From the NCBI RefSeq assembly GCF_002117485.1, contig NZ_CP021032.1, positions 310,001 through 374,000 on the forward strand: 64,000 nucleotides of DNA, given 5' to 3'. The position numbers were made by a program, and so were the translations under genes. The DNA is from Rhizobium sp. NXC14. Its GTDB lineage: Bacteria; Pseudomonadota; Alphaproteobacteria; Rhizobiales; Rhizobiaceae. The notes under the pieces were generated by a model. That model saw only the letters and a program-made list of their open reading frames with translations, was not told the origin of the DNA and ran no database searches. Positions within the stretch are counted from its first letter, which is position 1. Each line of letters opens with the position of its first letter. This document shows, one piece after another, positions 10,072 through 19,265 of this stretch.

Positions 10072-12294
10072 ATGTCACTTTCAGAAAATGAGAGATTGAA
10101 TCTCCTCCACCAGGCCAGCATTCTCGATACGCCACCAACGGAAGAGTTCGATGCTATCGTGCGGCTGGCTTGCAGCATGTTCGACATGCCGATGGCGTTG
10201 GTTTCGTTCGTCGACGGGCATCGGCAGTGGTTCAAGGCCGAGCAAGGTCTCTTTTTGAGGGAGACGCCACGTGAGCATTCCTTCTGCAGCCATATCGTAG
10301 AGACGAAGTCACCGCTCGTCGTCAAAAACGCCGACAAGGATTCTCGCTTTTCGGGAAATATCTTCGTCAGAGAGCGTTCGGTCCGGTTCTATGCGGGAGT
10401 GCCGCTTTCGGAAGGGGAGACCTGCTACGGCAGCTTCTGTGTCCTCGACACGAAGAGCCGTCGCTTCGGCGATCGGGATCTCGAACAGCTCCGCAGTTTG
10501 GCAAGCGTCGTCGTCGGCCTTATCCGCGAACATCGTCAGCAAAGCCTGCTGAGAGCGCAGCAACGCGAGTTGGAACTGAAGCAGGCCCGCTTCGAGCAGA
10601 CCGAACGCTCTGCCAAGGTCGGCGGCTTCGAGATGGATCTCGCGACCGGCACCATCATTTGGTCGGATCAGATTTACCGCACCGTCGGACTGCCGGTCGG
10701 CAAACGCATGACCTCGGAGGAGGTGATCGGCTGCTATGCTCCTGAAGAGCGCGAGAGCGTCAGACGCAGGATACGCGATGTCCTCGATGGTTCAGCGGCC
10801 GGCATCGACAGGGAATATCGCATCATGACGCCAGAAGGGGAGGAACGCTGGGTCCGCGTAGTCAGCGATATCGAGCGCTTGAGCGGCAAGCCCAGTCGTC
10901 TGTTCGGCATCGTTCAGGATGTTTCCGAAAAAGTGCGTTACGAGCAACGTCTGCTCCAGGCCGCCAACGCCGATCCTTTGACCGGACTTGCCAACCGGGC
11001 AGCCTACAATGCTCATATCGAGCGGCTCACAGCGGCCGATGCTCCTTCCATCGGCTTATTGCTGATTGACGTCGATCGCCTGAAGCAAGTGAACGATATC
11101 CTCGGCCATGCGACAGGTGACCTGCTGCTGAAAGGCGTGGCCTCACGTCTGGATGAACGCTTGGGAAAGCGAGGAAAGGTCTTTCGTCTCGGCGGCGATG
11201 AGTTCTCCGTCATTCTGGACGCGCCCGCAAGCGTACGCCGCATGGGTTCGCTCGCGCGCCACCTGATCGAATATATCGGTCGCCCTCTGCAGGTTGGGGG
11301 ATCGACGATAAATCCGGCGATAACCGTGGGTGGGGCGATTTCGGAGGGCGAGATGGATGCCGCAACGCTTTCGCAGAACGCGGACTTCGCTCTCTATCAT
11401 GCCAAAGAAACGCGGCGCGGCAGCTATATACACTACGAGCCCAGCCTGCGTTCGAGGATAGCGCGTCGCATCCAAATCGTCCGGGAGGTGGAGTCGGCTC
11501 TTACCGAACATCGGATGGTGCCGCACTATCAGCCGATCGTTGCCTGTGCCGACGGTCAGGTACGGGCGTTCGAAGCGCTTGTGCGAATGCGGCGTTCGGA
11601 TGGTTCAATCGTGTCGGCGGCGCAATTTCACGAGGCGTTCACAGACTCAAGCGTTGCCTATCACATTACGACCCGCATGCTCGAGCAGGTCGCGGCCGAC
11701 ATTCGAGGCTGGATAGACCGCGGGCTGGAATTCAGGCGGGTCAGCCTCAACATAAGCGCCTCCGATTTCATGAGGGGCGACTTGGAAACCCGGATCGTTG
11801 CCGCCTTTGCGTCAAGAGGAATTCCGCTGGATAAGCTTATGCTGGAGGTGACGGAAACGGTTTTCCTGCAGGGCATGGAAGATGCCGTAGCAACAACCCT
11901 GCAACGTTTGCGCAAGAAAGGCCTGACAGTGGCGCTCGATGACTTCGGGACAGGTTATGCGTCGCTGACGCATCTGCGAAGTCTGCCGGTCGACATCATC
12001 AAGATCGACAAGAGCTTTATCGACACCATGCTCGTCGATGAATCGAGCCTCGCTATCGTCGAACTGGTGCTTAATCTGGCGCGGAAGCTCGATATGAAGG
12101 TCACGGCCGAAGGTGTAGAGAGCCATCGGCAGGCGATGCGTTTGCTGGAAATGGGCTGCACCACACTGCAGGGCTATATGTTCGGCAAACCCATGAGCCG
12201 TGAACGTGTTGGTGAATATCTGTGTGCACGGAAAACCGGCGTGACGGAGAATGCCGACCGACCGCAGGAGGAACCGCGTCGTTTCCTCGGATAG
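10072..12294 (+). CDS. GAF-PAS-GGDEF-EAL sensory protein (c-di-GMP turnover)
   Basis: 740-residue soluble protein. Domain order: a GAF-like sensor (about 10-160, with FVDGHRQWFKAEQGL), a PAS/PAC domain (about 180-290), a GGDEF domain with an intact GGDEF motif at about 374-378, and an EAL domain with EAL at about 501-503. The EAL domain keeps the catalytic set: NISASDF, LEVTET, LDDFGTGYASL, IKIDKSFI, AEGVES and QGYMFGKP. Phosphodiesterase activity is therefore likely. No RxxD inhibitory site precedes GGDEF. Start 10072 is preferred over 10021 because GAGGAG lies upstream. It is monocistronic. Confidence 0.92.
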   Translation: MSLSENERLNLLHQASILDTPPTEEFDAIVRLACSMFDMPMALVSFVDGHRQWFKAEQGLFLRETPREHSFCSHIVETKSPLVVKNADKDSRFSGNIFVRERSVRFYAGVPLSEGETCYGSFCVLDTKSRRFGDRDLEQLRSLASVVVGLIREHRQQSLLRAQQRELELKQARFEQTERSAKVGGFEMDLATGTIIWSDQIYRTVGLPVGKRMTSEEVIGCYAPEERESVRRRIRDVLDGSAAGIDREYRIMTPEGEERWVRVVSDIERLSGKPSRLFGIVQDVSEKVRYEQRLLQAANADPLTGLANRAAYNAHIERLTAADAPSIGLLLIDVDRLKQVNDILGHATGDLLLKGVASRLDERLGKRGKVFRLGGDEFSVILDAPASVRRMGSLARHLIEYIGRPLQVGGSTINPAITVGGAISEGEMDAATLSQNADFALYHAKETRRGSYIHYEPSLRSRIARRIQIVREVESALTEHRMVPHYQPIVACADGQVRAFEALVRMRRSDGSIVSAAQFHEAFTDSSVAYHITTRMLEQVAADIRGWIDRGLEFRRVSLNISASDFMRGDLETRIVAAFASRGIPLDKLMLEVTETVFLQGMEDAVATTLQRLRKKGLTVALDDFGTGYASLTHLRSLPVDIIKIDKSFIDTMLVDESSLAIVELVLNLARKLDMKVTAEGVESHRQAMRLLEMGCTTLQGYMFGKPMSRERVGEYLCARKTGVTENADRPQEEPRRFLG

Positions 12295-12509
12295 CAGGGG
12301 GCGAGGTATTCGCCGCTATCAGCCGCTCCCGACAAGGCTCAGGCGGCGGCCGTGGAAAGACCCGGATCGGCGTGATGGCAGTCAGTCAGCAGTCCGGGCG
12401 CTGCCGTCCTGTTCTTCAAGGCCGGATCCTGTTCGGCGCAGATAGATGTCGCATTCCAGCAGCGCGTTCGAAAACGGCATCCGCTCGGCGGATCGACGGG
12501 GCTCGGCAA
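12295..12509. other. Convergent intergenic region
   Basis: Lies between the 3' ends of the EAL gene and the MscS gene. The first 31 bases match the remnant at 6813-6843. No clear rho-independent terminator is seen. Confidence 0.4.
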
Positions 12510-13802
12510 TCAGTCCGGTTGTTTGATCTCTATAGGGCTTTTCATGATGATCTCATGATGCGGAAACGGGATAGAGATGCCGGCTTTCTTGAAGGCATCC
12601 CAAAGCGCCATCAGGACTTGCCCACGAACATTTGTCAGCCCGTTCGCTGGATCCGAGATCCAGAAGCGAAGCCGAAAGTCGAGCGACGAAGAGCCAAAGG
12701 CGGTCAGCCAGCAGACGGGTGGCTTATATTGGTTTGCCACCCGCGGCACGGTCGATGCTGTCGCAATGGCGATCTTAACGACCTGATGCGGGTCGCTGTT
12801 ATAGGACGTCCCGAAGTCAACGTCGATCCGCACATAATCACTGGAGAACGACCAGTTGACGACCTGCTGCGATATGAAGTCTTCGTTTGGAATGAGGTAC
12901 TCCTTGCCATCGCGGGTGATGACGGAAACAAACCGCGAGCGCAGGTCACGGATCGACCCGAACGTGTCGCCAAGGGTGATCGTGTCACCCGGCTTGATCG
13001 ACTTGTCGATCAAGATGATTATGCCGGATATGAAGTTCGAGACCACCTTTTGAAGGCCGAAGCCGATTCCGACGCCGACTGCGCCTGAGAAAATGGTCAG
13101 AGCGGTAAGGTCGACGCCGGTCGCCGACAAAGCGATGGCTCCAGCGATTATGATCAGGCTGATCTTGATGCATTTGCTGATCAACACCTTGATGGAAGGC
13201 GATAAGTCGGCCGAGCGCTGAACCCAGTGGGAAAGCATGTTGCCGATGAGGACGGCCAACCAGATCAGGGCGATCGCCAGCACGAGGGCTTTGAGCACAA
13301 GCAGAAGCGAGAGTCTCACCGCGCCCAAATTAATCGCAAGTCCGTCGAGTGCAGATAGAACCGGGCCGTCAAGACCAACTGCATAAAGAGCGATGTAGCT
13401 CCAGCTGCCGATCGCGACGGCGCGCGACAGGGTCGGGTTGCGGATGATCTTGGTCAGGACGGAGATGAGGAACCATGCCGCTGCCAGCGTCAGAGCCGTG
13501 GACACAAGCCAACGTTGTGAGGGCCACGCGCTGTTGCTCAGCACAACGTTGGCGAGCCATAACCAGCCGACAAGGAAAAGCCACATCATCCGGCGCATAG
13601 GAGCAATGATGACCCGAAGCAGGTCCGGATTACCCTTGATCAGGCGCGCCTTTGCCTCCATCGCAGGTTCTGTGCGCGACGCAAGTAAGGACGCAAAACC
13701 CAAGCCCGCCACGATGATTGCAAGCTGAAAGAACGTCCATTCGTTCAGAATGAATGTCGTTAGCCACTGCTCGGCGATCTCGGTCATCTGCGTGATATTC
13801 AT
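12510..13802 (-). CDS. MscS-family mechanosensitive ion channel
   Basis: 430-residue inner-membrane protein with about five predicted N-terminal membrane helices and the pore-lining helix rich in Gly and Ala (TIFSGAVGVGIGFGLQKVVS). The conserved beta-domain entry IILIDKSIKPGDTITLGDTF and the C-terminal alpha/beta vestibule (about 270-420) follow. Such channels release solutes on hypo-osmotic shock. The extra N-terminal helices make it larger than E. coli MscS and closer to the mid-sized MscS relatives. It is monocistronic. Confidence 0.92.
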   Translation of the reverse strand: MNITQMTEIAEQWLTTFILNEWTFFQLAIIVAGLGFASLLASRTEPAMEAKARLIKGNPDLLRVIIAPMRRMMWLFLVGWLWLANVVLSNSAWPSQRWLVSTALTLAAAWFLISVLTKIIRNPTLSRAVAIGSWSYIALYAVGLDGPVLSALDGLAINLGAVRLSLLLVLKALVLAIALIWLAVLIGNMLSHWVQRSADLSPSIKVLISKCIKISLIIIAGAIALSATGVDLTALTIFSGAVGVGIGFGLQKVVSNFISGIIILIDKSIKPGDTITLGDTFGSIRDLRSRFVSVITRDGKEYLIPNEDFISQQVVNWSFSSDYVRIDVDFGTSYNSDPHQVVKIAIATASTVPRVANQYKPPVCWLTAFGSSSLDFRLRFWISDPANGLTNVRGQVLMALWDAFKKAGISIPFPHHEIIMKSPIEIKQPD

Positions 13803-13986
13803 GATGATGATCCGATGAATGTCAGCTAGATAAAGCTAGCGCACGAGTTTAGTTCATTTGGAAGAAACAAGCATCAGCATTCCATTTCGTCGTGCTAAAA
13901 CAAATCGATGAAACGTGCTCGCGGGTATCGATCAGCTTGCGCGCCTGCGCAGCCATGTGCGCACGATGAGCTGAAGACGGAGCGTC

Positions 13987-14520
13987 ATGAAGCCTACGAA
14001 AAAACGCGGCAAGTCCCGACCAGACAAGTCTCAGCCATTGCTGCGTCAGCTCGCCGCGGTCCCTGCGAAGCTGTTCGCTGGCGCGTTCCGCCAACAGTAC
14101 GGCGCCATCTGCTTTCGCTATTTCAATGGCGGGCCGAAGATCGAAATTCTCGTGATCACATCGCGCGAGAGCGCGCGCTGGGTCATACCGAAGGGCTGGC
14201 CGATGAAAGGGAAGAGGCCTTTCGAAGCGGCGGCGATCGAAGCCTGGGAGGAAGCAGGCGTGCGCGGGGCGGTGAGAAGGAAACCTGTCGGCCGCTATAC
14301 CTATCTGAAGGAGTTCGACGACGGCGATGTGGCGCCATGTATCGTCGACCTGTTTCAGATCGAAGTCACCGAGATCGGAAACGACTTCAAGGAGCAAGGC
14401 CAGCGTATTCTCGAATGGGTCAGCCCTGATGAGGCGGCGCGACGTGTTCGGGAAGTCGAACTCAAGTCGCTGCTCGTCGAATTTGAACCGCGGGGCCAAA
14501 AGAAATCTGACCACGGCTGA
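13987..14520 (+). CDS. Nudix hydrolase (diphosphoinositol polyphosphate phosphohydrolase-like)
   Basis: 177-residue Nudix protein. The sequence RWVIPKGWPMKGKRPFEAA followed by IEAWEEAGVRG is the Nudix box. The KGWP lead-in and the TYLKEF segment are typical of the DIPP-like group that acts on diphosphoinositol polyphosphates or diadenosine polyphosphates. The metal-binding EAWEEAG glutamates are kept, but the arginine of the usual REUxEE is isoleucine. It is alone between an MscS gene and a transporter operon on the other strand. Substrate unknown. Confidence 0.9.
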   Translation: MKPTKKRGKSRPDKSQPLLRQLAAVPAKLFAGAFRQQYGAICFRYFNGGPKIEILVITSRESARWVIPKGWPMKGKRPFEAAAIEAWEEAGVRGAVRRKPVGRYTYLKEFDDGDVAPCIVDLFQIEVTEIGNDFKEQGQRILEWVSPDEAARRVREVELKSLLVEFEPRGQKKSDHG

Positions 14521-14614
14521 TAGGTTTGTGGGGCTCCTCCTTCTGGTTGCCGTTCGTGGCGGGCTCGGAAGGCAAGTTGACTCTCAATTGCCTTCGCGTC
14601 GACGGGCGTGATCA

Positions 14615-15526
14615 TTATCGCTCGAACGGCTCGCCGAGCGAGGCGACGCCATTGAGTTTGAGCAGGCGGCGATCCGCCGAAATGATGCCGAGCACGATGA
14701 TCGTCACCAGATAGGGCAGGCATGCGAGCAGCTGTGAGGGAACGTCGAGCCCGGTCGCCTGGGCGGCAAGCCCCATCAGCGATACTGCGCCGAACAGGCA
14801 CGCCCCGAGAAAGATGCGGCCGGTCAGCCAGGTTCCGAAGACCACGAGCGCAATTGCGATCCAGCCGCGGCCGGCAATCATCCCATCCGCCCAGAGCGGC
14901 GTGTAGATCGTCGCCGCATAGGCGCCGGCAAAGCCAGCCATGACGCCGCCGACAGCGGCTGCGGCGAACCGGATGGCGACGACCGGGTAGCCGATAGCAT
15001 GCGACGCCTTCGGGTTTTCGCCAACGGCGCGGATGATCAAACCGACCTTGCTGTAAGCAAACATCGCCCAGATAGCGATGGTCACGGCCAGCGAAAGCCA
15101 GACGACGATGTCCTGGGTAAACAGGCCGCCGATGACCCGAATATCGGAAAGACCGGGAATGGCGATCTTCGGCAGCGCCTTGACCGTCAGGCTCTCGTAG
15201 GTCTTGCCGAATAGTGCCGACAGGCCCTGTCCGAGAATCCCGATCGCAAGCCCGGTCGCGACCTGGTTTGCATTGAAGCCGAGGACGATTGCCGCAAAGA
15301 TCAGGGACAAAAGCGCGCCGCTGAGGCCGGCGGCGAGAAAAGCCAGAAAATGGCCGCCGCCATGATAGACGATGATGAAGGCGATGACGGCGCCGAATGC
15401 CATCAGCCCCTCGACGCCGAGATTGAGCACCCCGGCACGCTCGACGATAAGTTCTCCGAGCGCTGCGAGGAGGAAAGGTGTCGCAGCAGCCAGCATTCCA
15501 GCCAGAACGAATTCGACGGCGTTCAT
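14615..15526 (-). CDS. BMP-type nucleoside ABC transporter, permease (second permease)
   Basis: 303 residues with about eight to nine membrane helices. ERAGVLNLGVEGLMAFGA is the signature of the YufQ/NupQ branch of the branched-chain amino-acid-like permeases that work with BMP-family binding proteins. It is the last gene of the operon and overlaps the upstream permease by 4 bp. It would form the heterodimeric channel with the 15523-16623 product. Characterised systems of this type carry nucleosides such as guanosine, and context here suggests a purine-type substrate. Confidence 0.92.
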   Translation of the reverse strand: MNAVEFVLAGMLAAATPFLLAALGELIVERAGVLNLGVEGLMAFGAVIAFIIVYHGGGHFLAFLAAGLSGALLSLIFAAIVLGFNANQVATGLAIGILGQGLSALFGKTYESLTVKALPKIAIPGLSDIRVIGGLFTQDIVVWLSLAVTIAIWAMFAYSKVGLIIRAVGENPKASHAIGYPVVAIRFAAAAVGGVMAGFAGAYAATIYTPLWADGMIAGRGWIAIALVVFGTWLTGRIFLGACLFGAVSLMGLAAQATGLDVPSQLLACLPYLVTIIVLGIISADRRLLKLNGVASLGEPFER

Positions 15527-16623
15527 GCCGGGCTCCTGCTCGCTGCGGGCCGACAGACAAGACGGTAGCGCACGAAGGCGATGGCCACCAGGTAGGCAAG
15601 GAGCAGGCTGCCCTGGAAAACCCGGACGGCCGCGACCGGCAGATTGGCGGAGACCATGGCGTTGTCGCCGCCGATGTAGAGCGCCGCCATGACGATTGCA
15701 GAAACGACGATGCCGATCGGATGCAGACCGCCGAGATAGGCGACGATAATTGCCGCATATCCGTATCCGGTTGAGATCGAGCGCTGCAGCTGACCGAGCG
15801 GGCCGGCGACTTCGGCGGCACCAGCAAGACCGGCTAGGGCCCCACCGATCAGCAGGTAAAGCCAGATTGCCCAGCTTTCCCGGAATCCGGCATAGCTCGC
15901 AGCGCGCGGCGCCAGTCCGCCGACCTGCAATTTATAGCCGATGAAGCTCTTCTGCATGAAGACCCATGCGGCGATCGACAGGAGAACGGCGAGGACGAGT
16001 GCGACATTGACGCGCGTTCCCTCGATCAGGATCGGCACCATCGCGTCATATTGGAACATGACGGACTGCGGGAAATTGAAGCCGTTCGGATCCTTCCAGG
16101 GACCGAGCAGCAGATAATTGAGGAGTTGCACGGCAACGAAACTCAGCATCAGCGAAACCAGAATTTCGTTGGCATTGAGCCGGGCGCGCCAAAAGGCGGT
16201 GAAGGACGCCCAGAATGCCCCGCCCATCATGCCGAGCAGCAGCATCGCTGGCCAGATCCATTGGCCGGTTGCGTCGGGCCACCAGATCGGAATGGCGGAG
16301 GCGAAGATCGCACCGAGCACGAATTGTCCTTCGGCACCGATGTTGAACACCTTGGCGCGAAAGCCGATCGCAAGCCCCTGCGCGATGAGGAGCAGGGGAG
16401 CGGTCTTCAACAGCACTTCGCAGAACGATGCCCACGAGAAAAAGGGCTCAATCAGCATAGCATAGACCACCGCTGCCGGATCGCGCCCCATGGCGATGTA
16501 AAGTCCGAGATTGAGTACGATGGTGACGATGAGCGCGATGGGCGGCGCCAGAAGGGTGGCGGCAAGCGATGCCCGCTCCCGACGGACCAGAATGGGCAGG
16601 GCGGCAAGGAAAGGTCTGCTCAT
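15523..16623 (-). CDS. BMP-type nucleoside ABC transporter, permease (first permease)
   Basis: 366 residues of mostly hydrophobic helices. The segment KVFNIGAEGQFVLGAIF is diagnostic for YufP/NupP-type permeases, and YGYAAIIVAYLGGLHPIG lies near the C-terminus. Start and stop overlap the ATPase and the second permease genes by 4 bp each, so the three subunits are coupled. It acts in the inner membrane. Confidence 0.92.
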   Translation of the reverse strand: MSRPFLAALPILVRRERASLAATLLAPPIALIVTIVLNLGLYIAMGRDPAAVVYAMLIEPFFSWASFCEVLLKTAPLLLIAQGLAIGFRAKVFNIGAEGQFVLGAIFASAIPIWWPDATGQWIWPAMLLLGMMGGAFWASFTAFWRARLNANEILVSLMLSFVAVQLLNYLLLGPWKDPNGFNFPQSVMFQYDAMVPILIEGTRVNVALVLAVLLSIAAWVFMQKSFIGYKLQVGGLAPRAASYAGFRESWAIWLYLLIGGALAGLAGAAEVAGPLGQLQRSISTGYGYAAIIVAYLGGLHPIGIVVSAIVMAALYIGGDNAMVSANLPVAAVRVFQGSLLLAYLVAIAFVRYRLVCRPAASRSPA

Positions 16624-18140
16624 GCGGTGGCTTTCTCGCGCTGCGGCTGGGCTCCGATCATATATTGGCCAATCTCTTCCGGGTTGGTCTCACGCGTGAC
16701 CAGCGGCGCACTGAGCGTCCCGTGATGCAGGACCTGGATAAAATCGCTCAATTCGAACAGTTCCTCGAGTTCCTCGGAAATGACTAGGATCGCCACGCCC
16801 TCGTTGCGAAGGCGCATCAGCCGCTTGCGGATCGCCGCGGCCGCACCGATATCGACGCCCCAGGTCGGCTGGGCGAGGAAAAGAAGCTTCGGCGCCAGCA
16901 TGATTTCGCGTCCGACGATGAACTTCTGCAGGTTGCCCCCGGAAAGCGACCCGGCCTCTGTCCCTGGCCCGCGCGTGCGCACGTCGAAGTCCCGGATGCA
17001 ATCACTGGTGAAGGCCTTCGCCTTGACCTTGTCGAGCAGGCCATGCTTCACAAGGTTCAGCGGGTGCGCGGTCAGCAGGCTATTGAGGGTGAGCGACATC
17101 TCGGGAACTGCACCACGGCCGAGCCGGTCCTCCGGGACGAAGGCGAAACCGAGCCGCCGGCGGGCCGCAGCGTCGAGCGTGCCGACATCCTCGCCCATCA
17201 TGAAGATCTGGTCACGCTGTTCCCGTGCCAACAGGGTTTCACCCGAAATCAGCGCCGCTAGTTCGCTTTGACCATTTCCCGAAATGCCGGCAATGCCGAG
17301 GATTTCGCCGGCGCGCACGGCCATGCTGACATTGGAAAGCGGCACGGCGAAGGGGTCCGCCCGGTAATCGAGCCCGACGAGCTCCAGACGCTTTTCACCT
17401 TCGACCGAAGGCAGCGCAGGCATCGGTTCCGGCATGTCGCGGCCGATCATCATCCGGGCAAGCTCGTGCGCATCGTGCTCGCGGGGGTCGACGTGACCGG
17501 TCACCTGTCCGCCGCGCAGGATCGTCGCGCGATCGCAGAGCGACTGGATTTCTTCAAGCTTGTGAGAGATGAACAGGATGGACACGCCGCCGTCCCGCAG
17601 CCGGCGCAATGTTTCGAACAGCTTTTCCACCGCCTGCGGCGGCAGCACCGAGGTCGGCTCGTCAAGGATGAGCAGTTTCGGATCGGTCATCAGGCATCGG
17701 ATGATTTCCACCCGCTGCCTCTCGCCGACGGAAAGCGAATGGACATGAGCGTGTGGATCGACTTCGAGGCTGAACTCATGCCCGAGCTTGCGAACGCGTT
17801 CCGCAAGCTCGCTCTTCTTGCCGGACACGATCAGGCGGATATTCTCGACGACCGTCAGGCTCTCGAACAGCGAGAAATGCTGGAACACCATGCCGATACC
17901 GGCGCGCCTTGCCTCTGCGGGAGAGGCAAGGCTGAGGGCTTTCCCGTTCCACGCGACGGTGCCGCTGTCCGGCTGCTCGACGCCGTAGATCAGCTTCATC
18001 AGGGTCGATTTGCCAGCCCCGTTTTCTCCGAGGATGGCATGGATGGATCGTGGAGCGACGTCGAGATCGATCTGCTGATTGGCATCGACCGGGCCATAGC
18101 TCTTGGTAATGCCGCGCAGCGACAGGAGCGGGCTTACCAT
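16620..18140 (-). CDS. BMP-type nucleoside ABC transporter, duplicated ATP-binding subunit
   Basis: 506 residues holding two ABC domains. The first has Walker A GENGAGKST (38-46), the signature LSVGERQRVEI and Walker B LLILDEPTSVL, all intact. The second has SGNGQSELA, the signature LSGGNLQKFI and a Walker B reading LLFLAQPTWGVD, without the catalytic glutamate. This asymmetric pattern is usual for YufO/NupO and sugar-type double ATPases. It is encoded directly after the binding protein (3 bp gap) and overlaps the first permease. Confidence 0.93.
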   Translation of the reverse strand: MVSPLLSLRGITKSYGPVDANQQIDLDVAPRSIHAILGENGAGKSTLMKLIYGVEQPDSGTVAWNGKALSLASPAEARRAGIGMVFQHFSLFESLTVVENIRLIVSGKKSELAERVRKLGHEFSLEVDPHAHVHSLSVGERQRVEIIRCLMTDPKLLILDEPTSVLPPQAVEKLFETLRRLRDGGVSILFISHKLEEIQSLCDRATILRGGQVTGHVDPREHDAHELARMMIGRDMPEPMPALPSVEGEKRLELVGLDYRADPFAVPLSNVSMAVRAGEILGIAGISGNGQSELAALISGETLLAREQRDQIFMMGEDVGTLDAAARRRLGFAFVPEDRLGRGAVPEMSLTLNSLLTAHPLNLVKHGLLDKVKAKAFTSDCIRDFDVRTRGPGTEAGSLSGGNLQKFIVGREIMLAPKLLFLAQPTWGVDIGAAAAIRKRLMRLRNEGVAILVISEELEELFELSDFIQVLHHGTLSAPLVTRETNPEEIGQYMIGAQPQREKATA

Positions 18141-18143
18141 GGC

Positions 18144-19244
18144 TTACTTCGGCAGCGGCGTCGTGACACCCTTGACGTGCCAGTCCATCGCGACGATCTG
18201 GGCGTCTGTCGCCGTGGTCCCCGAAGCGACACCTTCACTGCCATCAGCCTTGGTGATCGGACCGGTAAACGGCGAGAAGCTGCCATCGGCAATCTTGACC
18301 TCGATTTCCTTGATCTTGGTCATCGTATCGGCTGGGATTGCCGGGTTCCAGTCGACGACCTGGACAACCTTGTCGGCAACACCGAGGAAGGCGTTGGCGC
18401 CCTTGAAGGTGCCGGCAAGATGGGCGTCGACCGACGCCTTGAAGAAGGGTGACCAGTCGGTAGCGATGCAGCCCAGATAGATCTTCTCGGCATATTTCTT
18501 CATCGAGGAGTTAAGGTTGAATGCATAAACGCCGGCTTCCTCGCAGGCCGAGATTACCGAGGGCGTATCCTGCGCATTCGAGAAGATCACGTCGCAGACC
18601 TGCGAGATCAGCGCCTTGGCGGCTTCCTGCTCCTTTGCTGGATCGAACCAGGAGTTGACCCAGACGACAGACACTTCGATATCCGGCTTGACGGCCTGCG
18701 CTCCCAGGGTGAAGGCGTTGATGGAGGTGATCAGCTCGGGAATGGCAAAGGCCGACACCGAGCCGAGTTTGCCGGTCTTGGAAACGGCCGCCGCCGCCAT
18801 GCCGAGCAAGTAGGTTCCCTGGAAATATTTCGCGGCGAAGGGCGAGAAGTTCGGTGCGACCTGGAAGCCTGAAGCATGCAGGACGGTCACCTTCGGATTG
18901 CGGCGGGCGATCTGCAGCGCGCCATTTTGATAGCCGAAGGAGCCGGCGATCAGGAAATGGTTTCCGTCGGCGACAGTCTTGTTCATGATGCGGTCGGCGT
19001 CCGGTCCTTCGGCGATGTTTTCGATGACCGTGACCTTCACCTTGTCGCCATAGGCGGCCTTGATCGGGTCGATGCCGGCGGCAAGCGCATGACCCCAGCC
19101 GACGTCGCCGATAGGCGAGGGAACGACGAGGGCGATGCCGAGCGGTTCGTCGGCGGCAAGCGCCGAGCGGCCGGCAAAGGCCGTCGCGAGACCGGCAGCC
19201 GCCGCGCTCTTCATCAGTGTTCTGCGGGTGAAATTACTGGACAT
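18144..19244 (-). CDS. BMP-family substrate-binding lipoprotein-like protein, Tat-exported
   Basis: 366-residue periplasmic binding protein of the basic membrane protein family. The N-terminus has a twin-arginine motif, TRRTLMKSAAAAG, and a likely cleavage after ALA at about residue 31. No lipobox cysteine is seen. The mature part shows the GDVGWGHALAAGI and FSNAQDTPSVISACE segments of the PnrA/BmpA fold, which binds purine nucleosides in characterised members. It leads the transporter genes and lies 21 bp after the aminohydrolase gene. Confidence 0.92.
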   Translation of the reverse strand: MSSNFTRRTLMKSAAAAGLATAFAGRSALAADEPLGIALVVPSPIGDVGWGHALAAGIDPIKAAYGDKVKVTVIENIAEGPDADRIMNKTVADGNHFLIAGSFGYQNGALQIARRNPKVTVLHASGFQVAPNFSPFAAKYFQGTYLLGMAAAAVSKTGKLGSVSAFAIPELITSINAFTLGAQAVKPDIEVSVVWVNSWFDPAKEQEAAKALISQVCDVIFSNAQDTPSVISACEEAGVYAFNLNSSMKKYAEKIYLGCIATDWSPFFKASVDAHLAGTFKGANAFLGVADKVVQVVDWNPAIPADTMTKIKEIEVKIADGSFSPFTGPITKADGSEGVASGTTATDAQIVAMDWHVKGVTTPLPK

Positions 19245-19265
19245 GTCAGTTCCCTCTTTTGGTTT

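Noticed and set aside
12222..13088. 288-codon plus-strand frame opposite the MscS gene
   Set aside because: It starts inside the EAL gene and runs antisense to the channel's conserved domain. No domain recognised.
14355..15827. 490-codon minus-strand frame overlapping the permease genes in another frame
   Set aside because: The permease frames have membrane helices and family signatures. This one is Arg- and Ser-rich noise.
17268..18452. 394-codon plus-strand frame opposite the ABC ATPase
   Set aside because: It mirrors the Walker and signature regions of a certain gene. No ribosome site.
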